This document shows, one piece after another, positions 56,188 to 64,000 of a stretch of 64,000 bases of DNA (the first letter of the stretch is position 1; each line of letters opens with the position of its first letter). The position numbers and the translations under genes were made by a program. Below the pieces are notes generated by a model. It saw nothing but the letters and a program-made list of their open reading frames with translations, searched no databases and was not told the DNA's origin. Source of the DNA: Siphonodentalium dalli (Eukaryota > Mollusca > Scaphopoda > Gadilida > Siphonodentaliidae); assembly GCA_032622095.1 (NCBI GenBank), contig CP136068.1, positions 120,143,509 through 120,207,508 of the forward strand. The letters are read 5' to 3'.

Positions 56188-57600
56188 CTAAATAAAACGT
56201 ATTTTTTCATGAAAAATACCGCAAATTTCAAAAAAGATACCTAGGGCCTTACATCGGTTGTCAATTATAACATCCTGAATCAAAGAGAATAAACGTTGTT
56301 TATTTTCACAATTTTTCAGAAAATCATTAAAGTTTATTGGAATCTTTGACTGTGCTGATTGGATCATAACTTTGTCAGAATGTCCCCTTTTACTCCTTTC
56401 GGCTGATTTTCTCTTGGTATGTATACCAACAACAATGTCTACCCTTGTGTAACCCAAAGGCAGTGACTGTAAGAACCTCGATCCAAGTTCTTCATATGTA
56501 TCGGGTGAAACTACAGTTTTACAAGGTAGTGACTCTTTTGTGTGTAGAATAGGCAGTTGTGGCGTAAGTGGGGGGCACAGGGGGGGGGGGGGGGCTACAA
56601 CCCCCTTGTCGGTGTGCTCTAGCCCCCTCGTCGGGGAGGACTTGTCGGGGATTTTCTATATGTAAGTCGGTTGTGTGTATAAGATGAAGTAATCATGTAC
56701 AGACCGTCAGTGTGGGAAAGTGTCAGAGAGAGAACATACAGCGGAATATATCCCACACAAAATATTCATGGCACATGTTCTCATTAAATCCGGGGGGGGG
56801 GGTATTCCCCTGTATTGTTACACCATCAGCGTTTTGGTGGTAATGAAAATCTATTGAAACACGTGTGCTTTATCATTGCTGGCTACTCTGGCATTCGTCA
56901 CAATGGCCACATTGGTCTATAGAACCATTGTGTACCTACAGTATGGCCACATGTTAGCTATATCCCCGACAGTGAAACACCATGCTGGCACTTGCAACTA
57001 ATGAAATTAGAAATTAGAACTGACACAGAAGACAAGTGGCCTCCCTAGAATATAGGAATTTTCATAACAATTCATGGGTTTTAATCTTCGAGTTATCTCA
57101 TCTGCTAATTATGGCTGATGTATTGCTAAACATTATGACGACTCCCTCGCATTTTGGCCCGGCCCGGAACCATCATGTGTCATGTGATAATGTTCGTCAA
57201 TCATAAGCAACTGCAGATCTATTAGAATTCTGCAGGCTCCAGCTAAGAGACTATAATTACTTCAATATGGTTTTGTTCATTGGTTCGCCACACACACTAT
57301 GTGCGCTCATTTCACATACCAACAGGTAATATGGTGTAATTTAGTGTAGCCCCCCTGTCGGGGATTTTCTGGTGCCACCCCTGAGAATAGGTGTCTGTGA
57401 ATAAGACAAAATTGTATTTTGTGGTTTTACTTTTAGCTAGGCTAAGTGGAACGGGGCATTACGGGTATGCGAGAGCTTTATCAAAATATATAACTTGCTC
57501 AGACTTCGCTAAGGCAGACAGCAACACCCCTATAATATTCCTATTGGCTTCGATGCTCCGCGATTCTAAATTCCGTTTCACGGTGACGCTCTTATTTACT
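56188..57600 (-). pseudogene. Decayed copy of an uncharacterised multicopy gene family, split by a hAT-like element
   Basis: On the minus strand 57600-57384 reads FARVNKSVTVKRNLE, ANRNIIGVLLSAL and VIYFDKALAYP, then a TAA and CPVPLSLAKSKTTKYNF. After the insertion, 56545-56188 reads VVSPDTYEELGSRFLQSLPL, GYTRVDIVVG, KSAERSKRGH and NDFLKNCENKQRLFSLI. From memory this order (a KALxYPLxPVPxSL-like motif, a GxxRxDIVxD-like strand, ERxxRG, then FLxxxxNKxxLxxxL) matches large uncharacterised proteins repeated in marine invertebrate genomes. The copy has a stop, at least one frameshift and an inserted element. Function of the family is unknown to me. Confidence 0.6.
56554..57383. mobile_element. Non-autonomous hAT-like element, 830 bp, TSD AGAATAGG
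   Basis: The ends CAGTTGTGGCGTAAGTG and TTCTGGTGCCACCCCTG are flanked by perfect AGAATAGG (56546-56553, 57384-57391). Repeated CCCCxTGTCGGGGATTTTCT motifs occur near both ends (56609-56656, 57350-57370). No transposase. It interrupts the pseudogene on the minus strand. Confidence 0.85.
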
Positions 57601-57649
57601 CTTGCAAATAATTTCAAGTTTGTTCTAGAAATTGGGTCATGGAAACTTC

Positions 57650-57800
57650 CATTTCTACTCTTGAGACGATTTTGTTTGAAAAAGTTGTATGCTTCCGGTC
57701 CAATTGTTATCGAGAAAATTTCTACTCCAGAGACGTTCTTGTTTGAAAAAGTTGTATGCTCCCGGTCCAATTGTTATCAAGAAATTTCCTCTGGAACTTG
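57650..57800. repeat. 66-bp tandem duplication (TTTGAAAAAGTTGTATGCT)
   Basis: GAAAAAGTTGTATGCTTCCG, GTCCAATTGTTATCGAGAAA and neighbouring bases occur at 57674-57718 and again at 57740-57786. On the minus strand both copies encode ITIGPxAYNFFKQxRL in the same frame. Confidence 0.8.
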
Positions 57801-57855
57801 CAATTGAAGGGTGGTGTAGAGTAATGCAGCCATACCCCTTCTTATTCAAGGGACG

Positions 57856-58303
57856 TGTTAGTACATACTAAACATATCCATCTTACCTATGGGGGAGACA
57901 GAATATAATCGAACTATAGTGACCCCAACCAAATTGCCAAGGTCATACTCGGAGAGGCCGCGACCTATGAGTTATGCAATACTAGCCACAAAGGAAGGAA
58001 GATCTTAGGTAATAATTCCAGTTCACCCATGGGTCAGTACAGACAAAGAGATACACTAATGACTGCTATGTCATTAGCGTATATATAAACCAGACATTAA
58101 TCTACTCTTCAATTAGTCCTGGCTATTCAGACATACCTGACATCTGCCAACATGGCATCGCTAATTAATAAGCGACGCTTTCGGTCGTTCTGTGACATCT
58201 ATGATTGATTCACAATTATGTATCATTTACCATAACATGCTGCCTACTACATGATGTTACAGATGAATAAAATTTATACAGAGAACAGTCTTATTCCTTC
58301 ACA
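57856..58303 (+). repeat. Possible 5' LTR of the second Gypsy-like element
   Basis: The segment starts TGTTAGTACATACTAAAC and ends CTTATTCCTTCACA. It has a TATA-like GCGTATATATAAACC (58077) and AATAAA (58266), in the order expected for an LTR. No second copy exists in the window, so limits are inferred from TG...CA and the downstream primer-site-like sequence. Confidence 0.4.
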
Positions 58304-58312
58304 TAGATGAAA

Positions 58313-58330
58313 TGGTACCGTGATGCAGTT
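58313..58330 (+). other. Possible primer-binding site, TGGTACCGTGATGC
   Basis: TGGTACC lies nine bases after the proposed LTR end. TGG at its start fits complementarity to a tRNA CCA end. The tRNA is not assigned. Confidence 0.35.
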
Positions 58331-58387
58331 CTGCTAAGCACGACACAACGAAGTCCTAACGATCACAGACAAACAAAGAAGAGAAGC

Positions 58388-58560
58388 ATGTATAAATTAC
58401 TACAGAAGATTGCAGCCAAAACAAAGAAAAACATTATAAATTGCTACAGAAGATTGTAGCCAAAACAAAGAAAAACTTTATAAATTGCTAAAGAAGATCG
58501 CAGCCAAGACAAAGAGAAACTTTATAAATTGCTTATGAACATCGCAGCCAAAAGAAGATA
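58388..58560 (+). repeat. 45-47 bp tandem repeat in the element leader, four copies
   Basis: ATAAATTGCTACAGAAGATT, then GCAGCCAAAACAAAGAAAAAC, repeats four times between the proposed primer site and gag. Later copies are slightly diverged. Confidence 0.9.
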
Positions 58561-58811
58561 ACATAGACGAAAAAGAAGAAGAAAAGACGACATTACCCAA
58601 GACAAGAACAAAATATACAATTTGAACTCGACAATTGTGACAGTTTATTCATAGGATTTGGTGAGTCAGACTTTTTCATTTTTGCCAGATGTGCGTTTTC
58701 ACACCTTGTTAGAGGCTTGATAAGTATTAACACCCAATTGCACCTTAAATTTTCGCGTCGTATGGCCTTGCCACCAAACAATTTTCAAATCAAACACATT
58801 TAATTAACTTC

Positions 58812-60014
58812 ATGGAACCACCGCCACCCGAATCCGTAGAATATTCTAATCAAGATAGTTTATTTAGTCAAACTTTCAATATGGAACGAGAATGCCACCT
58901 ACACGCGGCCAGTAATTCAAACATGCAAGACAAAAATATACCAAATCCATCCTTTCAAATTCCGAGCGTACAAGACACCCAGAATACCCTCATCTCTCAA
59001 TTAACGCGAGAAATAGGCCAATTTAACATGACAATGCGTGAGACTTCCGCCGCAACCCATTCACAGGCCACAATATCTGCCATTATAGGTATGAACGCAA
59101 TGGTTAGATCATTTGATGGTAAACCATCAGAATTTTCCAATTCGATGCACGAAATAGAAAAATATTCTTCGACACTTGGTCCAGAGGACGAAACAATAAT
59201 TAAAATAGCGGCACAGACAAGTCGTTCATCTGTTTCCCAATTCGTGCAGCGATACATCAATGAAAATACGGTTAACGGCACACTAACGGTTACATGGCCT
59301 GATTTGAAAGCGCAGTTGCGATCCCGTTTCAGCGCAATAAGTGACGCTTCGCAGGCCTTGGCCATGTTGAGAACATTAAAACAAACATATCAGGAAACAA
59401 TACCTATGTTTGCAGAGAGAATTCGCTCACTCGCAAACACCGCCTTTATTGACGAAATAAATACACGATCGGTACAAACACAACTGGTAACATTTTTCGC
59501 GGATGGCATACGTGATGACCACATAAAATATACCTTAATTAAAGATGACCCAACGTCACTCGACCGTGCCACAGAGATCGTAATGAAAGAAATGAACGTT
59601 AAACAGAGGTTCAAACTTCGCTACGGTGATAAAACATCTAGGTCAAATGAACACCAAATTCACGACTCCTTCCCACAACCCATGGAAATTGATCATTTTA
59701 GGCGGCGTCCCATACTATGGAGACTGCGCAATAATATATCTGATAGCTCTGCAACTAACAAACCAGTGCACCGCGCAAACCATCACTCAAACCCACCATT
59801 CCGAATGTCACCAAAATTTCAAAACGCTAACTTTAATAGACAAAACAATTATATCCGTCAGGATCGAGTAAACAATATAGACTACAACTCAAACCGGCCA
59901 AACTTCTCAAATAAAATGAAACGCCAGTTTTGCACACTATGCAAGATGAACAACCACGATATTCGTAATTGCCGAAGATGCATAGCCAATAACAAACAAT
60001 ATTTAAACATGTAA
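58812..60014 (+). CDS. Gypsy-like Gag, 400 residues
   Basis: Gag forms the particle and packages element RNA. The frame starts at ATG 58812 (MEPPPPESVEYSNQ) and is intact to TAA 60012-60014. A capsid-like region contains MNAMVRSFDGKPSEF and ALAMLRTLKQTYQETIPMFA, which resembles the retrotransposon Gag pattern (FxGxPxxF... and LxxLxQ...ESVxxF). The C terminus is basic and Asn-rich and ends with one CCHC knuckle (CTLCKMNNHDIRNC, residues 374-387). The protease frame begins two bases later in the -1 frame, so frameshifting or reinitiation would be needed. This is the only element gene in the window without visible damage. Confidence 0.85.
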   Translation: MEPPPPESVEYSNQDSLFSQTFNMERECHLHAASNSNMQDKNIPNPSFQIPSVQDTQNTLISQLTREIGQFNMTMRETSAATHSQATISAIIGMNAMVRSFDGKPSEFSNSMHEIEKYSSTLGPEDETIIKIAAQTSRSSVSQFVQRYINENTVNGTLTVTWPDLKAQLRSRFSAISDASQALAMLRTLKQTYQETIPMFAERIRSLANTAFIDEINTRSVQTQLVTFFADGIRDDHIKYTLIKDDPTSLDRATEIVMKEMNVKQRFKLRYGDKTSRSNEHQIHDSFPQPMEIDHFRRRPILWRLRNNISDSSATNKPVHRANHHSNPPFRMSPKFQNANFNRQNNYIRQDRVNNIDYNSNRPNFSNKMKRQFCTLCKMNNHDIRNCRRCIANNKQYLNM

Positions 60015-60016
60015 GA

Positions 60017-60739
60017 ATGTCTTTGAAGAAGCCGCAAGGACATTCTAAAAATCATAATCATCATCATCACAATACATCACATCAGAGCGCGAGATATCAA
60101 ACTAAAACCGTCTTCAAAACACCGTCAAAACATATGACCATAAATAAATGTGCACCTAATTACCAGAAGCTAAGCAGTTATGCAACTAAACCAGTGATTG
60201 GTACACTAAACACCAGAGTAACACGTGTTACTACAAAAGAACAGAGACATCATTCAGGCCAGGTCAATAAATTGAAACCTAATACATCTTATCATGCTGA
60301 GACGAGCATGAACAAACACGTGCATTCCCCAATGATAAATATAAATCCCGCTGGTCAGGTTAGAACATATATGAATAAACGATTACATAACACCGTTCCC
60401 AAACAAAAGGACATTAATAGCGATGCAAAAATTCAAAACCAAAACCAACGAAAAGCTAATCGAAATACAACAGTTTATCAAAATAATAATAATGAACCAA
60501 GTAAAAACTGTCAAAGTATAAATAACCAGTCTGAACAGATGCAATTGCATACATTACCTAAACTCAAGTACCGTGCAGAGATTGCACAAGGACTGCAACA
60601 GCAAACGCCTTGTTCAACAATTATTAAAATTGGTAACCAACGCATTAGGGCATTACTTGACTCTGGGGCAAGTACAAGTTGCTTAAAATATGACGTATAT
60701 CGCTCCCTTCCAAATAAGCCCCCGTTACTAAAAGAATAA
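60017..60739 (+). CDS. Protease part of pol (stop-truncated)
   Basis: ATG at 60017 opens a basic, His- and Asn-rich region of about 190 residues, followed by a retropepsin-type active site ALLDSGAST (D at residue 215). It stops at TAA 60737-60739, early in the protease fold. The same frame reopens at once (ILTSATGQNM). A single nonsense change probably explains the break. Confidence 0.7.
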   Translation: MSLKKPQGHSKNHNHHHHNTSHQSARYQTKTVFKTPSKHMTINKCAPNYQKLSSYATKPVIGTLNTRVTRVTTKEQRHHSGQVNKLKPNTSYHAETSMNKHVHSPMININPAGQVRTYMNKRLHNTVPKQKDINSDAKIQNQNQRKANRNTTVYQNNNNEPSKNCQSINNQSEQMQLHTLPKLKYRAEIAQGLQQQTPCSTIIKIGNQRIRALLDSGASTSCLKYDVYRSLPNKPPLLKE

Positions 60740-61546
60740 ATAATTCTGACCTCAGCAACAGGCCAAAATATGCAAGTATACGGCAGTATACATTTGCCCT
60801 TCAAAATTGGATCAATGTCATTAGTACATAAATTCTTTATATTACCCAACCTAGCAAGATCAGCGATTTTTGGTCGCGATTTTTTAACAGACAAACATGT
60901 AAGACTCTATTTCGATTTGAATGCATTTAGAATAGGCAACAAAACATTTCCCATGTTACAGGATTTACATATAGCATCATTGCTACGTTCGCGGCAAGAT
61001 ATCAAATTACCACCCCATTCATGTGCATTGGTGAACACAAAAATAATTGGTACACCAGACATGTATGAGACACCATATCTTGGAGTAAGTCACGCCGATA
61101 TCGGCATATTTAAGGATGAACCTAATGTATCCATTATGGACGGGATAGTTTCCGCATCAAAACGAGATATACCGGTCATGATCATGAATAATTCAGACTC
61201 ATATATGTCTATATTTAAAGGTAATATAGTTGCGAAAACACATGGCCTAAGTTCAGACCAGATCTGTCAAACAAAGGCTAAGGTAGCCACCACAAATAAA
61301 ATGAATGATTCTCAAGAAGTATTTAGTATAGAAAATCAAACAAAAAACCCACCTAAGGCTGGCCACAAACCTTTCAAATTGGACGATATATGTGCCCCCG
61401 ACCACCACAAAATTGAACTACTTGAACTGGTCTCCCAATATCAAGATGTGTTTACAAACGATCCAAATAAGGTAGGATTTTGCGATAAAATAGTCATGCG
61501 TGTTGATACCAAACCAGATGCAGAACCTATCTTTTGTCGTGCATAG
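60740..61546 (+). pseudogene. Protease C-terminal half and RT lead-in (same frame, after the stop)
   Basis: In frame with the preceding segment it continues ILTSATGQNMQVYG, then FFILPNLARSAIFGRDFLTD, a protease flap-to-C-terminal pattern (ILGxDFL-like). It goes on to the RT N-terminal connection KIELLELVSQYQDVFTNDPN and ends DTKPDAEPIFCRA. The frame is lost at 61544-61546; RT continues one frame away. Confidence 0.7.
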
Positions 61547-61856
61547 ACGCGAACACATGGAAAAAGCACTTCAAAAATTATTAGATGCTGGTATTATAAA
61601 GAAAACTACAAACGCGAGCTGGTCATTTCCTGCCATATTGATTCGTAAAGGCATAGTAGATTCTAATGGAAATCAAAATTATAGACTATGTATAGACCTG
61701 AGAAAGCTAAATAAAATCACCGTCCCATTACGATGGTATCTCCCCTCTTTTACCGAAGTTTCCAGCCGCCTCCAAAATCCAAAGTTTTTTCCACAATCGA
61801 CATTAGCCAAGCTTATCATGTTATTGGTGTTCTCAAAGAACATCAAGAAAAGTTAA
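61541..61856 (+). pseudogene. RT N-terminal part, shifted frame
   Basis: HRREHMEKALQKLLDAGIIK, SWSFPAILIRKG and NYRLCIDLRKLNKIT are the Gypsy RT fingers motifs (LLxxGIIxxSxSPxxSP and LCxDYRxLN types). The useful frame ends near 61780, where sequence returns to the original frame. The two indels compensate each other. Confidence 0.75.
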
Positions 61857-62690
61857 CTATGAACACAGATTTCGGATTGTTTTCTTTCACAAGGGACCCA
61901 TTTGGCTATTGCAACTCGAGCGCGACGTTTTTGACATTAATCCATAAAGCATTGGAAGGGTTAAGTTTTGTTGACAGCTTCGTCGACGATTTAATTTGTC
62001 ACAGCGAAACGGAGGCCCTCCATAAACAGCACCTCAAAATAGTATTCGAACGACTTAGAGAGTATGGATTAGTAGCACGATTAACAAAGTCCCAATTTTA
62101 TATGAAAGAAGTAAATTTTTTAGGGCATATCGTATCACAAAATGGAACGCGCCCAGATCCCGCCAAAGTTAAAGCCATACAAGATGTTCCGGCCCCAACA
62201 TCCGTGAAAGAAGTCCGTAGAGTATTAGGGATTTTCAATTTTTATCGGAACTATTGTAAAGATTTCTCCGACACTGCTGCATCATTAATTAAATTGACTG
62301 CTCGTTACGCAAAATTTGCATGGTCCGAAGAATGTCAAAATGCTTTTGATACACTGAAACAAAATTTGCTTGAAGTACCTACTCTGGCCTACCCTGATAG
62401 GAACAGGAAAATGATCTTATATTGCGATGCATCAATGCATTCAGTGGGGGGATCATTAGTCCAGCCATACCCAGAAAACAAATTAGAAACTGATAGCAAA
62501 ACCCCGGAATTTCCAATTTGCTTTGTTAGCAAAAAGTTGAATCACTCTCAACGAAATTACAGTACTACAGATCGCGAAGCACTCGCCATATATGTATGTC
62601 TAAAGAAACTCAATTTCTATCTAGAAGGATCGGACGTAGAAATACGAACAGATCCGCATACAATCCAAAAATTACTTATATACAAGGAAT
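61772..62690 (+). CDS. Gypsy-like RT palm and RNase H
   Basis: VFSTIDISQAYHVIGV, the DPFGYCNSSATF block, the catalytic FVDD (in place of YVDD/YIDD), FLGHIVSQNG and VRRVLGIFNFYRNYC give the RT palm and thumb in order. RNase H follows with ILYCDAS, TTDREALAIYVCLKKLNFYL and IRTDPHTIQKLL. After about 62690 the frame changes, and the segment normally linking RNase H to the tether is shortened. The catalytic residues of RT are present. Confidence 0.85.
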
Positions 62691-63024
62691 TGAAAATATC
62701 GCCGCTGATTTTTGTTCTCGAGAGGACCCGACAAACCAACAGAGTATGTCAGAATGTTCAGTGGAGAGCGAAGAGAAAACGCCATATGACATAACGATCA
62801 ACGACGGATCACTAAACATATTAGATTCACAGAAAATAAAAAATTATGTCAAGACAATAGGTAAACAAAAAGCGCATACGTTGCCCGACACTATACTAAT
62901 TTCCGAAAATGAACAACTAAATGTACCCACCAATATCGAAGAAATGCAGAAAGAGGACCATATTATTTCAGACATAATTCGCAAAGTAAAATCCGATAAA
63001 CGACCCGAAAAGATAACATTTTGA
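62690..63024 (+). pseudogene. RNase H tail and pre-integrase remnant
   Basis: In a third frame, ITYIQGIENIAADFCSRED matches the end-of-RNase-H motif (YxPGxxNxxADxLSR), followed by a polar linker and KEDHIISDIIRKVK. It stops at 63022-63024. About 50 residues expected between the RNase H TDP motif and this motif are missing. No HHCC or DDE integrase follows. Confidence 0.65.
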
Positions 63025-64000
63025 TTTCACGATATTTTTTCGTTGACAACCAGGAAGAAGTCGAGGAGCCGTTATTGTCACTTGCTGGACTCGACATGGA
63101 GAATGACAAACCTTAGGCTATATTTGCCCGATACTGATGTTTTGACATATTCTAAAATAAACTGACAAGCATTAACTCGGTTATGTGCACAGTTCTGTTA
63201 GACTACATCGAAGTGAATATGCAATGTATCTGCTATGAGGTCAGCGGCCGTATTGACATTTATTTATTAAATCTGTATTATGGACTCTCCATTCCACAAC
63301 CGAAGCAAATATTCTATATGGAGTCTCTGATATGCAGTCGGAGAGTTTTGTGGTGAGCTCTGTTATCTTGCGAGATGAGTTTGTAATTCAACTGTAGTTG
63401 CTGGGTTGAGTTGGTTGTAGTTAGACTATCATCGATGTGACCATCTATTGGACGAAGTAACAAGAGTGGTACATGTGCTGACTCACGTCTTGAGAAGTGT
63501 GACAATGTCTCAACTATTCAAACGAATTTCGGGTGATGAAACACAGATATGCCAAAAACAAGAAACTGAACAATGCAATCTCCCCTTATTGTATCTTATT
63601 AGACACAACTGTTTCATAATTAGATACGAAATAATGTTTGCACTAACATGTAATGCCTGTGTATTTCTAAGTTGAGCAATTATATTTCCCGGTGGCAGTA
63701 TGATAGCAATGCAACTTCGACTTCGATGAAGTCAAAGTGTGATATTTTTCCTGAATCTTTTAAATTTTTGTGGCCGGGCGAAATCAACGTGGTCAACAAT
63801 TCATTAAGAATAGGCAACGAATAAAGCAGATCTGCTTCAAACGAAATAATATAGCCATAAAGTTGGATTTCTGTCTGTCTTATGACTGCAGGGATTATTT
63901 TGCGTTCGAGTACTCGTTATGCTCTTATAATGATATTCAGCACATATCTGGTTTGACTTCCTTCCCAGGAAACGGGCAGGATCGTTTAAATTATATTGGG
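63025..64000. other. No integrase, 3' LTR or gene recognised
   Basis: No match to the proposed LTR at 57856-58303 is seen, and no integrase motif in any frame. Small frames at 63314-63505 and 63448-63675 show no domain. The element is truncated here, or its remaining part lies beyond the window. Confidence 0.5.

Noticed and set aside
1-64000. tRNA, rRNA or other structured RNA genes
   Set aside because: I looked for A-box/B-box (GGTTCGAATCC-type) pairs and conserved rRNA stretches and found none; GTTCG motifs near 19735-19860 belong to a transposon hairpin.

Overview
The window reads as nuclear DNA of an invertebrate animal, most likely a marine species. It has GT-AG introns, an animal-type GT31 beta-1,3-galactosyltransferase gene, Ty3/Gypsy LTR retrotransposons, LINE (non-LTR) remnants and very many DNA transposons and MITEs. 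It is AT-rich and gene-poor. The phylum cannot be fixed from sequence alone; a lophotrochozoan such as a mollusc is only a guess. Nothing looks bacterial or organellar.

Layout. 1-5.2 kb: the last two coding exons of an unrecognised host gene on the plus strand. A TACACATTCTACTC minisatellite lies directly against one splice acceptor, and the 3.6 kb intron holds three tandem CCCGACTTCGTCCGGG-type repeat blocks. 5.2-12 kb: hairpin MITEs and a 2.3 kb G-rich-ended element with 7-bp target duplications and a TTAA-flanked MITE nested inside it. 12.15-17.02 kb: a 4.9 kb imperfect palindrome. 17.08-17.7 kb: a minus-strand LINE reverse-transcriptase remnant. 17.8-20.9 kb: nested inverted-repeat elements, including a non-autonomous hAT-like element with a perfect 8-bp target duplication. 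20.9-21.2 kb: a possible minus-strand first exon. 22.9-25.3 kb: a minisatellite split by a LINE 3' end, then two MITEs. 25.3-32 kb: mostly unrecognised sequence with a cluster of GTCATTGGTGTTACC motifs. 32.3-37.7 kb: candidate short 5' exons, hAT-like elements, then the one confident complete gene, a beta-1,3-galactosyltransferase. 37.8-38.2 kb: a MITE with an 8-bp duplication. 38.745-48.746 kb: a young Ty3/Gypsy element on the minus strand with both LTRs, primer-binding site and polypurine tract; its pol frame is interrupted only by three in-frame stops and most of gag is missing. 48.9-50.0 kb: a complete hAT-like element. 53.3-55.2 kb: diverged units of about 280 bp. 56.2-57.8 kb: a decayed copy of an uncharacterised multicopy gene family, cut by another hAT-like insertion. 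57.86-63.0 kb: a second, decayed Gypsy-like element on the plus strand with gag, protease, RT and RNase H but no integrase and no 3' LTR.

Host genes are few. Most of the window is a record of repeated insertion. Six insertions carry target duplications readable by eye, and several nested pairs give a relative order of events.
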